Numbered from the stretch's first letter, positions 9,132 through 20,400 are shown. The stretch is DNA of 64,000 nucleotides from UBA7330 sp043554545 (GCA_043554545.1 CP121337.1:4340001-4404000), one strand, 5' to 3'. The notes: a model not told the origin generated them from the sequence alone. Program-made: numbers and translations.

Positions 9132-9908
9132 TTGAAAATTTTATCAATCATATTGATTTCTATTTCACTGACTCCCATGTTATCAGCGCAGATTGCCTAC
9201 CATTCAGACTTTGAAGAAGCTGCCTTTTCATCAAAAGATCCTTTAAAAATTATTGTTGCAAGCCAAGCAGAAATAGATCAGACAAAATTTAATAAGATTC
9301 AGCTTGATTTGGATGCTCTTTTACTAAAACTCAAAAATAAACAAGAAAAATACCGAGATCAGGAAGCATTTTTAGCCTGGGCATTTTACTATGTGCATCG
9401 AAAAAATCTGGGATGGTACGATCAATATGTATCATTTGGAGACCTCTTCATTAACAAAAAATATGATTGCTTAACGGGTACAACATTGTATTCATATCTA
9501 CTTGATAAACTTGGTTTTCCGTTTACCATCCATGAATTAGACTATCATATTTTTATTGTAGTCCATCTGGACGAAAAGAAAATCCTTTTGGAGGCCACTG
9601 ATCCACTCGATGGTTTTATTGTCGACAATGATTTAATTCAGCAGCGTATCGAGCAGTTTATTTCAGAGGGAAATAGAAGTCTAAGCGTCAAGGGAGTAGG
9701 AGAGATTCAACAAGAAATGCAGGGCACACTTTCAGTAAACCAAACGGTAGATCTTAAAAAACTGGCAGGATTACAGTACTTTAATCTGGCTGTAAAAGCT
9801 TACAATGAAAAAGATTTAAGTAGTGCCACTTCTCACATCTTAAAAGCAGAAAAACTCTATCCTTGTGAGCGGATCTATGAAGTTAAAAAAATGCTACTTG
9901 CTTTATAG
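9132..9908 (+). CDS. Exported transglutaminase-like (papain-fold) protein
   Basis: A signal peptide ends near MLSAQ (residue 20). A Cys-His-Asp arrangement typical of the transglutaminase-like fold can be read: Cys in KYDCLTGTTLYSYLL, His in ELDYHIFIVV about 30 residues later, and Asp in LEATDPLDG after that. The C-terminal 50 residues look like a helical TPR-like hairpin (YFNLAVKAYNEKDLSSATSHI). The substrate is unknown; such proteins can be peptidases or inactive binding domains. The start is TTG at 9132. The stop overlaps the convergent OmpA gene by 6 bases. Confidence 0.6.
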   Translation: MKILSIILISISLTPMLSAQIAYHSDFEEAAFSSKDPLKIIVASQAEIDQTKFNKIQLDLDALLLKLKNKQEKYRDQEAFLAWAFYYVHRKNLGWYDQYVSFGDLFINKKYDCLTGTTLYSYLLDKLGFPFTIHELDYHIFIVVHLDEKKILLEATDPLDGFIVDNDLIQQRIEQFISEGNRSLSVKGVGEIQQEMQGTLSVNQTVDLKKLAGLQYFNLAVKAYNEKDLSSATSHILKAEKLYPCERIYEVKKMLLAL

Positions 9909-11963
9909 ATCTGTAATCTTAAACTCAACTCTTCTGTTCAATTGCATATTCTCAGGCGTGTCATTCGGCGCCTTAGGCTGCGTTTCTCCATAACCTTTTG
10001 CTACTATGCGATCTTTACTCACACCATTGGAGATAAAGTAGCTATATACTGACTGAGCTCTTCTTTCAGAAAGCCTTTGATTATATGCGTCGTCTCCTGT
10101 CGAATCCGTATGGCCAGAAATTTCAATCTTATTAATAGTCTTATCGACTAACAATGCTAAAATTCGCTTAAGCTCCGAGTACGAAGAAGTTTTAAGAACA
10201 GCTTTGTCAAAATCAAAGAATATATTATTAAGAACAATTGATGCTCCACTCTCAATCTTGGTTAGGGTCAGTGAGGAAGCAATGGTATCAGAAGATGAGA
10301 TATCATTGAAATCAAAATTTTTGCGTTCAGATAGGTAACCCTCCTGCTCCACTGAAACTCCGTAACGAGAACCTCCCCTCACAACAAATTTATATTTTCC
10401 TTCCTGATCCGTATTCATATTAGCGATCGGCAAACCATCTGGAAGTCTTTCCAGGTTAACTTTTGCATTTGCAACAGGACCCTCTGGGTTTGTCACCTGA
10501 CCTGTAAGCATAACCAAAAAATCACTAGGTACTTTTGCTTTCAGGTGTTCCAAGGATGCCAGATAAGGGCTATCATCCGTTAAAAAGAGCTCATCAGCTT
10601 TAAACCTAAAAATATCAGTATCATCATCTACAGTACCCCGAGAAAAATAGATATTCGTTCCAGAGGATGGAATACTAAAGTACTGATCGTCGCTAGATGA
10701 ATTAAGGCCTGATCCAAGATTCTCAGGAACAGACCACTTAGTCCAGGTATCATCCAATCTTAGCGAAACAAAAATATCAGAACCTCCATATCCACTAATT
10801 CCGTTCGTTGAGAAGTACAGGGTCTTTCCATCAATGCCTAGAAAGGGTGCCATATCTTCGCCCGCAGTATTAATCTCATCTCCCAAATTCTTAGGCTCAC
10901 TCCAGACGTCATTTTCTTTAAATGAAACATAAAGATCTCTACCACCATAGCTATCATCACGCTCCGCAGAGATGATCAGTGCCTCACCGGTAGGATCCAT
11001 AAAAAAATCTGTCTTAGGAGAGTAGTTATATTCATTGGTTACTTCTAAAGAAACAGGGTCTGAAAAAGTTCCGTCTGCCGATCTGGTAGCCATGGACACA
11101 CCATTATACATTCTACCCCTTTTGCCATACCTGTTCCCTAAAACCAATACTTCTTCTCCTCCTATATTAGTAATTGAACTAATAAAATTTGGACCTTCAG
11201 TATTTAACGGAGGACCCATGTTTATTGCAGGTTTCCACTCACCTGTTTCAGGGTCCATTTCGGACATCCAGATGTCTTCACTGTCATTGACTCCGCCCAT
11301 ATTTTCCGGGTGGTACTTCCTACTAAAGTATAGTCGTTTACCATCCGGTGAAATCAATGGACTATGTTCAATATATGAACTATTCACATTGGCACCCAAT
11401 TTCTCGGTTTGAAGGTCATTGTTCACATTTGCAGCGAGGTCTATCAAAACATTTATAGGAATATTGCTAACCGATATTCCAATCGCATCAATACTATTAT
11501 AACCAGGAACCACCTCTCCCTCAATAATCACTTTGATAGCATATATTTCATAAACTGTTTCATCAAAAAACAAGTTTAACAATCTACTCTCCAGGGGAAT
11601 AGACCTCGGAGTCAATTCGAATAATTCATATTCATTATAATCTTTGTCGTAAGCCAGAATTTGTTTTACTGCACCAGGGTTCTCGGATTCTGCAACAGCA
11701 ACCTGCTTGGCCTTTATCGGCCTGTCGAAGGATACCATAACAAAATCTTCCTTGTCATCTTTCTTAGGTCTCCAGGCATTTGGGTTTCCTCCGCCAGCAG
11801 GCAACACATTTGGTTTATGCAATGCCTGAATTGCAGAGTATTCAAGCGCAGAATATTCAGAGGACACGTCTACCACTTTTGACCCCCAGATAACAGTTTC
11901 CTGAGCCTGAAGAAATCCAACTAAGCCAAACACAGCGATATATAATAAAAAATTCTTTTTCAT
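9903..11963 (-). CDS. OmpA-family protein with WD40-like propeller repeats
   Basis: A 686-residue envelope protein. In order: signal peptide to about residue 20; a discoidin-like N-terminal region (about 25-170); a PD40/WD40-like propeller with repeated segments such as SPLISPDGKRLYFSRKYH and APFLGIDGKTLYFSTNG (about 195-455); a carboxypeptidase-regulatory-like beta domain (about 485-565); and a C-terminal OmpA peptidoglycan-binding domain with GHTDSTGDDAYNQRLSERRA. This layout is common in Bacteroidota and related to PorE-type components linked to the type IX secretion system, but I cannot assign that role specifically. It lies 9 bases after another OmpA gene, so the two probably form one unit. 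Confidence 0.82.
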   Translation of the reverse strand: MKKNFLLYIAVFGLVGFLQAQETVIWGSKVVDVSSEYSALEYSAIQALHKPNVLPAGGGNPNAWRPKKDDKEDFVMVSFDRPIKAKQVAVAESENPGAVKQILAYDKDYNEYELFELTPRSIPLESRLLNLFFDETVYEIYAIKVIIEGEVVPGYNSIDAIGISVSNIPINVLIDLAANVNNDLQTEKLGANVNSSYIEHSPLISPDGKRLYFSRKYHPENMGGVNDSEDIWMSEMDPETGEWKPAINMGPPLNTEGPNFISSITNIGGEEVLVLGNRYGKRGRMYNGVSMATRSADGTFSDPVSLEVTNEYNYSPKTDFFMDPTGEALIISAERDDSYGGRDLYVSFKENDVWSEPKNLGDEINTAGEDMAPFLGIDGKTLYFSTNGISGYGGSDIFVSLRLDDTWTKWSVPENLGSGLNSSSDDQYFSIPSSGTNIYFSRGTVDDDTDIFRFKADELFLTDDSPYLASLEHLKAKVPSDFLVMLTGQVTNPEGPVANAKVNLERLPDGLPIANMNTDQEGKYKFVVRGGSRYGVSVEQEGYLSERKNFDFNDISSSDTIASSLTLTKIESGASIVLNNIFFDFDKAVLKTSSYSELKRILALLVDKTINKIEISGHTDSTGDDAYNQRLSERRAQSVYSYFISNGVSKDRIVAKGYGETQPKAPNDTPENMQLNRRVEFKITDL

Positions 11964-11972
11964 GACGGTTGA

Positions 11973-12665
11973 TTAGTTTCTTACGACTCGTACCTCTACC
12001 CTTCTGTTTCTGGCTTTGGCTTCATCTGTTCGGTCAGTAGTCAATGGGACGGTCCCTCCAAATGCTTTTGTCAATACCCTGTTCTTTTTAACACCCCTAT
12101 CCTTAAGATATGCTTTTACTGCTTCGACCCTTGCTTCCGATAATTCCAAATTTGCATTTGCATTGCCCTCAAAATCTGTATGGCCCTCCAATTGTATAAT
12201 TATATTTGGACGGTCATTCAACCATACAACTAATTGGTCTAGCTCCTGAAACGAGCCACTACTTATTTGATCACTTCCCCTTGAAAATATCAGGTTTTCT
12301 AAAGTGATAAGCTGAAGCTCACCGTCTGGCTTCATTGTAAAGTTTACTACTTTCTCCTCATCCTCATCCGGATCGTCAATTTCTATCTGTGTATTGATCG
12401 TTTCATAACCGGTTGCTTTAACAGTAAAATTATAGGTAATGCCTCTGATCAAATAAAACTCATACTTACCATCTTCTTTAGACTTTGTAAGTCCCATGTC
12501 GTCATAATATGGCAATTTTTCATATGAAATCGTTGCTGCAATGGCACTGGAATCCTTCCCACTGACGACTCCTCCGTTTAGCTTCACATAAGAAGAACTT
12601 ACATTCTGGCTGAATGATGCAAAGGGCAAAATGACAGCAATTAATACAAATAAGGCTCTAGACAT
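11973..12665 (-). CDS. Small OmpA-family protein with a regulatory-like beta domain
   Basis: A 230-residue exported protein with signal peptide (cleavage near SFSQ), a carboxypeptidase-regulatory-like beta sandwich (about residues 28-112, YEFYLIRGITYNFTVKATGY) and a C-terminal OmpA domain with LEGHTDFEGNANANLELSEAR and a closing RRVEVRVV strand. It should bind peptidoglycan from the periplasmic side. It is the first gene of a two-gene unit with the larger OmpA protein and shares its two C-terminal modules, which suggests related roles. Confidence 0.8.
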   Translation of the reverse strand: MSRALFVLIAVILPFASFSQNVSSSYVKLNGGVVSGKDSSAIAATISYEKLPYYDDMGLTKSKEDGKYEFYLIRGITYNFTVKATGYETINTQIEIDDPDEDEEKVVNFTMKPDGELQLITLENLIFSRGSDQISSGSFQELDQLVVWLNDRPNIIIQLEGHTDFEGNANANLELSEARVEAVKAYLKDRGVKKNRVLTKAFGGTVPLTTDRTDEAKARNRRVEVRVVRN

Positions 12666-12760
12666 TAAAAAGCAAAGTGATTAAACACCAAATTAACTTA
12701 ATTCCAAGTAAAATCTGAAATAATAGACTGATTAAAGACCTGTTTCAAAGGTATATGATT

Positions 12761-14038
12761 CTAATTAACGGGAATTTGCGCTAAAAGTCGTTTATCGTCG
12801 GGAACATGGACTTTTTCTAATCGATCAACAACCACGTTTTTAGTGTGAAGGAAATCAAGTCGTTTGTCGGGGTCAATTGGCTCTGAAGGAGGTAGATCTA
12901 CTTTTAAGGCATCAACTTGTCGTCCATTCTTCCAAAACCTGAAGCAGACATGAGGCCCATTGGCAAGACCCGTCTGACCCACATATCCAATTGTTTGACC
13001 TTGCTTTACAGCTACTCCTGGACGCATGCCTTTCGCAATCCTGGACATATGTAGATATTGTGTGGTATAATTACTGTTATGCTTAACTTTTACATAGTTA
13101 CCATTCCCACCATTATATCGTGCTTCCAGGATAATTCCATCGCCTACTGAACGTATTGGAGTACCTGTTGGTGCCGCATAATCGGTACCCAGGTGAGCCC
13201 GATAACTTTTTAATACCGGATGATATCTCCTGGGGTTATAACGGGAGGTAATTCGATAATAATTGAGTGGCGATCTGAGGAAAGTCTTTCTTAAACTATT
13301 TCCCTGCTCGTCAAAATAATCAGCCTCGCCTCCCTGATCATACTTCACCGCATAATATTCCTTACCAAAATGATTGAAATAGGCACCTTTGATCTTTCCT
13401 ACACCAACAATCTCATCTCCAACTCTTTGTTCCTCGTAAATAATTTTGAATTGATCCCCCTTCTGTATTCTGAAAAAATCGACCTGCCAGGCAAAAATAT
13501 CAACCAATCGCCCAACAAGAAGTTGTGATGCATTGAGTTCCAGTATTGACTCATATACAGAGGTGGTAATAGTGGCCGCTAATGTTCTCTCCTCAACAGT
13601 AATTGGCTTTTGATGGGCATATACGGAAATAGAATCGGCAAGATTAAAAACGACATATTGGGAAGGGTCAGGCTCAAATATAAACTGCCGGGCTGTTTTC
13701 ATGCTGTCCTTCTCATGAATGATGGTGTATGGGAATCCCGCTTTAAGTTTCCTTACATCATAGACTCCTTTGCTGGCATGTGCCAGTTGATAGATCTTTT
13801 CGTGTGGAATATTGTAACCCGAAAGGATCTCAGCCAGACTCTGGCTCCATTTCATTTTGGCCTGAAATATTTCAAATGAGTCTACCGGAATACCAAACAA
13901 TAGGGTAGGCTCAGCCACAACTTGAATGGTATCTTTGGGTTCTAAAACGACATGTTTCGCCTTTTGCTCTTTACAGGACACAAAAGAGATTAACATTATC
14001 AAGATAATCGGTAGGAAATATGTAGCCTTTTGGAACAT
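12761..14038 (-). CDS. M23-family peptidase lipoprotein with a His-Val-Cys site
   Basis: A lipobox FVSC (Cys22) places it in the envelope. The first 250 residues form the LysM-like and substrate-groove domains seen in MepM/YebA-type DD-endopeptidases, which cut peptidoglycan cross-links. The catalytic M23 domain carries HLGTD (His282, Asp286) and His330 (YLHMS). The usual His-x-His is GPHVC, so the third zinc ligand is Cys365 instead of His; the codon at 12944-12946 reads TGC. Cysteine can bind zinc, so activity is possible but uncertain. It lies 25 bases after the DsbD-like gene. Confidence 0.82.
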   Translation of the reverse strand: MFQKATYFLPIILIMLISFVSCKEQKAKHVVLEPKDTIQVVAEPTLLFGIPVDSFEIFQAKMKWSQSLAEILSGYNIPHEKIYQLAHASKGVYDVRKLKAGFPYTIIHEKDSMKTARQFIFEPDPSQYVVFNLADSISVYAHQKPITVEERTLAATITTSVYESILELNASQLLVGRLVDIFAWQVDFFRIQKGDQFKIIYEEQRVGDEIVGVGKIKGAYFNHFGKEYYAVKYDQGGEADYFDEQGNSLRKTFLRSPLNYYRITSRYNPRRYHPVLKSYRAHLGTDYAAPTGTPIRSVGDGIILEARYNGGNGNYVKVKHNSNYTTQYLHMSRIAKGMRPGVAVKQGQTIGYVGQTGLANGPHVCFRFWKNGRQVDALKVDLPPSEPIDPDKRLDFLHTKNVVVDRLEKVHVPDDKRLLAQIPVN

Positions 14039-14063
14039 CTATTAATTGTTTTTAGTCAATGTT

Positions 14064-16055
14064 TCAGTGGTTGTTATATTCTTCAAGGCTTTTATCTAAA
14101 AACTTTGCAAAGTTATCAATATTTAAGTCATATGCTGTGGGTTCCATTAATAGTTTTTCATCCGGGCTCAGCACTACATAAAAAGGTTGTGCATTGTTAT
14201 TAAACCTGGTAATCTGAAAATCAGCATTTTGCTTGCCTATACTTTTCTTGGTTTTGCCGTCATACGATGATTCATACCATTCGGATTCCGGTAGTTCTGT
14301 CTTATCATCTACATATAAAGCTACCAACACAAAATTTTCTCTTAGTCTCCTGAGAATTTCGGGGTCTGACCAAACTCTTTGTTCCATTTCCCGACAATTG
14401 ACACATCCATGTCCTGTGAAATCAATAAAGATGGGTTTATCCAGCTTTTTAGCACAGTTTATCGCCTGATCATAGTCGAAGTATCCTTCTAATCCATGGG
14501 GCCACTCCAACAGATTGGCATATTTGGGGGCTTCACAAATGGCCTGTTCTTCTGAGGCAACATTGGATGTGCGGTTTTCTCTCAGTAGACCTATCAGGTT
14601 AAAGTCATGTGTCGATATCGGAGGTAGATAGCCTGCCAAAGCGTTTAGCGGTGCTCCAAACATGCCTGGGATTAGGTAGGTAACGAATGTTAAAGTAATA
14701 ATCGCAAAAATTAATCTTGGAACCGATGTCTTATTGCCTTCATCATCTCCGGGCAATTTTATCTTTCCAAGCAGGTAGAGACCCATCATCGTGAAAATGA
14801 CTATCCATATGGCAAGGTAAATCTCCCTGTCCAACAGGTTCCAGTGATAAGCCTGATCGGCAATACTCAAAAATTTGAAGGCCAGTGCGAGCTCAATAAA
14901 GCCCAATACTACTTTGACAGAATTAAGCCAGCCACCGGACTTGGGTAATTTCTCAAGTGCTCCCGGAAACAGTGCAAACAGGGTAAATGGTATGGCAAAT
15001 GCTGCAGAAAAAGCGAACATACCAAGCACCGGCTTCAGAGACAATTGTCCTGCAGACTCCACCAATATGCTTCCTACAATGGGCCCGGTACAGGAAAAAG
15101 AGACCAAAACCAGGGTTAAAGCCATAAAGAATACTCCTACCAGTCCTCCCTTATCTCCCATCTTGTCTGCACGGTTAACCCATTGATGTGGTAGGTTAAT
15201 TTCAAACAAACCAAAAAATGATAATGCAAACAGCACAAAAACCACAAAGAAGAGCACATTAGGAATCCAGCCTGTTGCCAGATCATTGGCTACCTCAGGA
15301 CCCATAAAAGGAGCAATGATAAATCCGACAAAGCTGTATATGAAAATGATTGAAAAGCCGTAAAACAGACTCTTCTTCAGTCTACCTTTTTTATCCTTAT
15401 TCCGTCCGGTAAAAAAAGTGACGGTCATGGGGATCATAGGAAATACGCAAGGTGTAAAAAGGGCTGCAAGGCCAGCGAGAAATGCTACAAGCATAAAAGA
15501 CCCAAGTGCATACGGATCTGTGGAGCCACGCTGTTGCAATAAACCGTGAGTTTCCTCTACATCAGGAGTTGCCACTACCTCCAATTCTTGCGCAGCTGAC
15601 AACTCGAAAGCCTCATCAAACGGAATACATTTTCCATCTATGTCTGAGCATACCTGATAGGTATAATAACCACTAATCAGGTAGTCCGGCTGAAGAATCC
15701 TGATGTTTTGAATGAATTTTCCTGTCCCTTTAAAATACGTGTAATCTCCTTCCCATAAGGAATCATACTTTTGGCTAGGGTTCACAGGTATGATGTCCCC
15801 AATCAATTCATAGGAATCATCAGCAACAAAATCAAACTCCGTAACCATTGGACCAAGATCTGGATCAAAGTCAGAGGAATAGAGATACCATTTCTTATCG
15901 ATTTTGATATCAAAATGGATTTGTGCAGAATCCCCGGTTTTAAGACCCTCAGGCTGAATAGAAATCTCCCATTTAGCCGGCTCTAGGACCTGCGAAAAAA
16001 CTGAAAATATTTGCAGGAAACCAATTAAAAAAAGTAAATTTCTCCGTCCGATCAT
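14064..16055 (-). CDS. DsbD-like thiol:disulfide interchange protein
   Basis: A 663-residue membrane protein that carries reducing power from cytoplasmic thioredoxin to the periplasm. In order: signal peptide; N-terminal periplasmic beta domain (DsbD-alpha-like, about residues 25-165); a membrane region of several helices with FTPCVFPMIPMTVTFF near the start and FSCTGPIVGS further on, supplying the two membrane cysteines; and a C-terminal thioredoxin domain with CVNC (Cys551, Cys554). The start overlaps the end of the dipeptidase gene by 4 bases, indicating translational coupling. Likely partners are periplasmic thiol-disulfide or cytochrome c maturation proteins encoded elsewhere. Confidence 0.9.
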   Translation of the reverse strand: MIGRRNLLFLIGFLQIFSVFSQVLEPAKWEISIQPEGLKTGDSAQIHFDIKIDKKWYLYSSDFDPDLGPMVTEFDFVADDSYELIGDIIPVNPSQKYDSLWEGDYTYFKGTGKFIQNIRILQPDYLISGYYTYQVCSDIDGKCIPFDEAFELSAAQELEVVATPDVEETHGLLQQRGSTDPYALGSFMLVAFLAGLAALFTPCVFPMIPMTVTFFTGRNKDKKGRLKKSLFYGFSIIFIYSFVGFIIAPFMGPEVANDLATGWIPNVLFFVVFVLFALSFFGLFEINLPHQWVNRADKMGDKGGLVGVFFMALTLVLVSFSCTGPIVGSILVESAGQLSLKPVLGMFAFSAAFAIPFTLFALFPGALEKLPKSGGWLNSVKVVLGFIELALAFKFLSIADQAYHWNLLDREIYLAIWIVIFTMMGLYLLGKIKLPGDDEGNKTSVPRLIFAIITLTFVTYLIPGMFGAPLNALAGYLPPISTHDFNLIGLLRENRTSNVASEEQAICEAPKYANLLEWPHGLEGYFDYDQAINCAKKLDKPIFIDFTGHGCVNCREMEQRVWSDPEILRRLRENFVLVALYVDDKTELPESEWYESSYDGKTKKSIGKQNADFQITRFNNNAQPFYVVLSPDEKLLMEPTAYDLNIDNFAKFLDKSLEEYNNH

Positions 16056-17422
16056 TTTTGAGCGCTTTCGCTAAAGAACTGATAAAAATAGGTAATCGTT
16101 TCAATCCCCTTATAAAAGTTGAAAAGCCCGAAATGTTCATTAGGAGAATGAATAGCGTCATCATCCAATCCAAAACCCATAAGGATCGGGTCAACCCCCA
16201 ATTCTTTTTGGAATAATGCTACAATGGGAATACTGCCTCCCTCATAGGTCGGGATGGGTTTTTTGCCAAATGCCTTTTCAAACGCCTTACTGGTAGCCTG
16301 ATAACCTAGAGAAGTTGTAGACACGACAGCTGCCTCTCCGCCATGCAATGCAGTCACATTGACCTTAACAGCATCCGGCGCAATAGATTTAAAATGTTTT
16401 TCGAAAAGACTAGTAATCTCATCACTCTCCTGATTAGGAACCAATCTCATAGATATTTTTGCGTGAGCTTTTGACGGTAGTACCGTCTTGGCTCCTTCAC
16501 CAATGTATCCTCCCCAAATCCCATTTACGTCCAGTGTTGGACGGATGCCCATTCGTTCTCTGGTCGTAAATCCCGATTCTCCCCAAACAGCATCAATCTT
16601 TAAGTTTTTCTTAAAATCTTCCTCCTTGAACGGCGCTTTAGCCATCTCGTCTCTCTCCGACTGCTCAAAAGTCTTTACTTTGTCGTAAAACCCGGGAATG
16701 GTAATTCTGCCTTTTTCATCATGTAGAGAAGCAATCATCTTGCTCAGTACATTTACCGGATTGGCTACTGCACCACCAAATGTCCCGCTGTGCAGGTCTA
16801 TGTTAGGTCCAACCACCTCTACCTCCACATAACTTAACCCTCTGAGGCCAACGGTGATCGATGGGTCCTCATTGCTGATGATCGCTGTGTCAGAGATCAA
16901 TATTACATCTGCCGCTAACAATTTCTTGTTATCCTGTACAAATTTCTCCAGGCCATCAGATCCAACCTCTTCTTCTCCCTCAATCATGAACTTTACATTG
17001 CAATTAAGTTCATCTGTCTTTACCAGTGATTCAAATGCTTTGATGTGCATATACATCTGTCCTTTGTCATCACTGGATCCCCGTGCATAAATGATCTCAT
17101 CCTTTATCACTGGATCAAATGGAGGACTATCCCACAACTCATCCGGATCAGGCGGCTGAACATCATAGTGACCGTAAATAAGTACTGTTGGTAGACCCGA
17201 GTCTAAAATCTTTTCTCCATAGACAATAGGGTGACCTCCTGTCTCATAAACCTTCGTGGTATCAGCTCCAGCTTCTTTAATTTTTGTTTCTACAAAAAGT
17301 GCCGCTTTCCTTACATCATCCTTGTGCTTAGAGTCCGCAGATACAGAAGGGATTTTTAAAAGTGCGATAAGCTCTTCCAAGAAACGTTGTTTGTTTTTTT
17401 CCAGATACTCTGTTGAAATCAT
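16052..17422 (-). CDS. M20-family dipeptidase
   Basis: A 456-residue cytoplasmic metallopeptidase; no signal peptide is seen. The metal-binding motifs of the M20 family are present: YGHYDVQPPDP, ARGSSDDKGQ, MIEGEEEVGSDG and a late histidine in DDAIHSPNEHFGLFNF. This is the carnosinase/PepV-like branch, whose products are usually annotated as dipeptidase. A dimerisation domain (about residues 185-345) separates the two halves of the catalytic domain. It lies 24 bases after the 1630-residue gene and overlaps the DsbD-like gene by 4 bases. Confidence 0.88.
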   Translation of the reverse strand: MISTEYLEKNKQRFLEELIALLKIPSVSADSKHKDDVRKAALFVETKIKEAGADTTKVYETGGHPIVYGEKILDSGLPTVLIYGHYDVQPPDPDELWDSPPFDPVIKDEIIYARGSSDDKGQMYMHIKAFESLVKTDELNCNVKFMIEGEEEVGSDGLEKFVQDNKKLLAADVILISDTAIISNEDPSITVGLRGLSYVEVEVVGPNIDLHSGTFGGAVANPVNVLSKMIASLHDEKGRITIPGFYDKVKTFEQSERDEMAKAPFKEEDFKKNLKIDAVWGESGFTTRERMGIRPTLDVNGIWGGYIGEGAKTVLPSKAHAKISMRLVPNQESDEITSLFEKHFKSIAPDAVKVNVTALHGGEAAVVSTTSLGYQATSKAFEKAFGKKPIPTYEGGSIPIVALFQKELGVDPILMGFGLDDDAIHSPNEHFGLFNFYKGIETITYFYQFFSESAQK

Positions 17423-17446
17423 GCAATCAATTGTAAGTGTAAATTC

Positions 17447-20400
17447 CTAAAATCCGAAGCCATCATCTTTCTTCTCGATGGTCTCCTCCTTTTCTTCCTG
17501 ATCAAAGCTTACGTCTCCAGGTACTTTCAGGTTGTATGGAGTAGTAATGTTGTAATATTTTTCTCTAAAGTCATTAACAAACTTGAGCGTTTCACTGACA
17601 TCTCCCTCAATAAGCACCATCTCTCCTGGCTTGGCTTCGCCGTAATTAGATTTTGAGCTGACACTTCTATTAAACCGGTCATTAGAGGAATATAATAACA
17701 AGGTACCCGCCTGGTAGCTCAAGAAATACCAGGTGCCAGGAGCCGCTTGAATAAACAAATTAAATATATCATTATTGGCTACATCTTTCTTGAATTCCAT
17801 AAACCCGTCAAACTTTGAGTTTACATCTGTCTTCATCACATTTGATATCCCGATTTTTGTGGTGTTATACCACGCTGCATGCTCTTCTGACCATTTCAGC
17901 TTCACTCCGGAAATGACCAAAGGCTTTAGGAGTTCCTCAGATAAATCATAATAGGGTACATAGTCTTTCAGGCTTTCCGTTTCATATTTTTTTGCTGCAG
18001 CATCATTGGTCATATTGGCCAGTTTGTACAACATCTCGAGGGAAATATCATTTGCTGGTGAAAAACCAAGTCTTGTAGCCAAATCAACTATATCATTGGC
18101 CATAATAGTCAGATGACTCTCAATACCTGGAGCTGATATGGTCATAAATGCATCGGCCTGATAGCTATTGTCATCAGCATTGCCCACCCCGAGCACGGTA
18201 GCATTGACAGAAACATCCTTAGTTAGCGTATTAAAGAAGTTGACTTTCCCTTCAAAGATCACATCTTTTGTCTCATCATTATAAGTTAGCGTGTAACCCT
18301 GATAGCTATCACCCTGACTCTTGGCCGGACTTTCTATTTTAAAATAATTGTGTGCAGTATCATAACCCAATAATCCCTTCGGGTAAAAGAAGTCTTCATC
18401 TGATGGCGCTTTTCGTTCTTCGATAAATGTCGTATATAACCTGCCCCGTAGATCAAAGTGTAACCCCGCTATCAATGGTGTTTTATCATCAAACAGGGCC
18501 TTTTCGAAGTCAATCTTAATGGCTGTTTCTTCGTCTGTCCTTTTATACTCTATCCATTTATCATAGCCCGGGCGATCCAGGGCGATCTTTACTGCTCCCT
18601 CTAGTTCCAGCGCTTGCTTATAAGCAAACATTTTTACAGAACCTTTATAAAAAAATCCTGGTGCAATAATCAGGTTTTGATCCTGATCTACCTGGCCCTG
18701 AGAAACAGTCATCAGACGTTTCTCTTTTTCACCAATTCTTACCTCCTCCAAATTAAACTGATCAAAAACGATGTCAAAAGTATCCCCCAGTGCCGCTAAC
18801 TCGTAAATGGCATTTCCTTCAAATTTGTTCCTGGACAAAATCTTGATGTTTCCATCTTTTAATCGGTGATAACCATTGAGTGTATCTATGATAACCCTTG
18901 CATTGTTAAATGGCTGTAACTCTGCATATTCAAGAATGGTTGTTTGGTTGTTTTCAGGAATAATTTTAGCATCTGCAACGGTGATGTAAGGAATTCCTTT
19001 TATCTGAAGCTCATAAGTATTGATGTCATAGATCGCTTCAGTTCCAAAAAAAGCCAGGCTATCCAATTCCTCTCTGGTGGTATAAAAATAGGAGTCTTCT
19101 AAAGGAATATTATCAGGTTTTGTCATCGTTACAACGGAATCTTCAAGGTCCCATACGGCATTGGTGATTGAAGTTTTCATTTGAGCGTAGGGAAAAGAGA
19201 CGGCGGCGGCTCCGCTTACTTCCGGACGGATGGTCGCCTTATTCTTTATCAGGTCAAAATCTAGCCTTACGTCGTCACCAAGCATTGCGGGATTGGTTGC
19301 GCTTTTAGAAAAAACCTCAAAATGGGCGTTACGGGCCGCATAGGAATTCTCTTTAAATGAAAGCGAGTTGGAATTGGACCTTGAGCCTCTGGTCTCCAGC
19401 TGCCCAGATCCAAATACGCCCTTTGAAGTAACGTTTACCTCTCCATCCAAAGTGGCGGTATTATTATAGAGCTTAAATGGTTCCCCGACATTTTCCAGAT
19501 ACATGCTATCTTTTCGCGGCAACCAATACATATTAAATGGGCCCAGTGCTACATCAGGATAACTGGCTCCATTGACCATCCCCGGTTCTATCTGCCCCCC
19601 AGTGCCATAGGAGATTACCGAATCAGGATAATAAATAAAATCATCTGAATAAATCTTTGTAGTGATAAAGTCAATTTCTCCTCCTCCTCGTAAACCTTTG
19701 TTAGAGAGCGTAATCTTTTCATAGGTTTTTGCAGGCATCCCATAGAGATTGTATCCCTCCTGAGGGATCTGATGTTCAAATCCCAGTGATTGATCGGGCA
19801 TGATGCTAAGTGTCTCATCAAATTCGGGAAATATTCCACCAGAATTAAATTTTCCTACGAATGAAATTGCACCTCCCTCTCTTGTTTCCGTACTATCCAT
19901 CTCAAAGGGTGGAACAATAAACCTTACCGATTTGTCATAGGCTCCGTTAAGTACTTCCGGGCCATCAAAATAAACCACTGATTCCCCATCCGTAGATAAG
20001 TACGGATAAGAAAAATTTTCATCATTACCTGACTTGTTTTCTGGCTTGTCGATATATAAAGTTCCTGAAGTTTCATTCAGATGGTTACTCAAAGAACTTT
20101 TTTCAGGACCTCCCTCAGCCTTCAAGGAATCGGGAACAGGAATATCTATTCTGATGGAGTCTATGTTAGGCATTTGGATTAAAAACTCATCGTAAACAAA
20201 ATTGAAATCTTTCCCTTTATACTGAAAGTCCCCAGCAGCAATCATCCCTCCAAAACGGAGATCTTTTCCTTTTAAGATGGTCACCTGATTGCTATCCGGC
20301 TCGGCTCTCACTTTAAAATCAGAAGTCATGTAAAACTTCTTAACACCCCTGACAAGTATCTCCCCATTCTTGATGTTCCAGGTCATGTTTGCATAGTCCG

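Noticed and set aside
9903..9908. Six-base overlap of convergent stops, considered as a possible frameshift
   Set aside because: Both proteins end normally (OmpA final strand, helical hairpin), so it is simple compact packing.
11035..11412. 125-codon plus-strand open frame
   Set aside because: Antisense to the propeller region of the OmpA-family gene; Ser/Pro-rich shadow translation.
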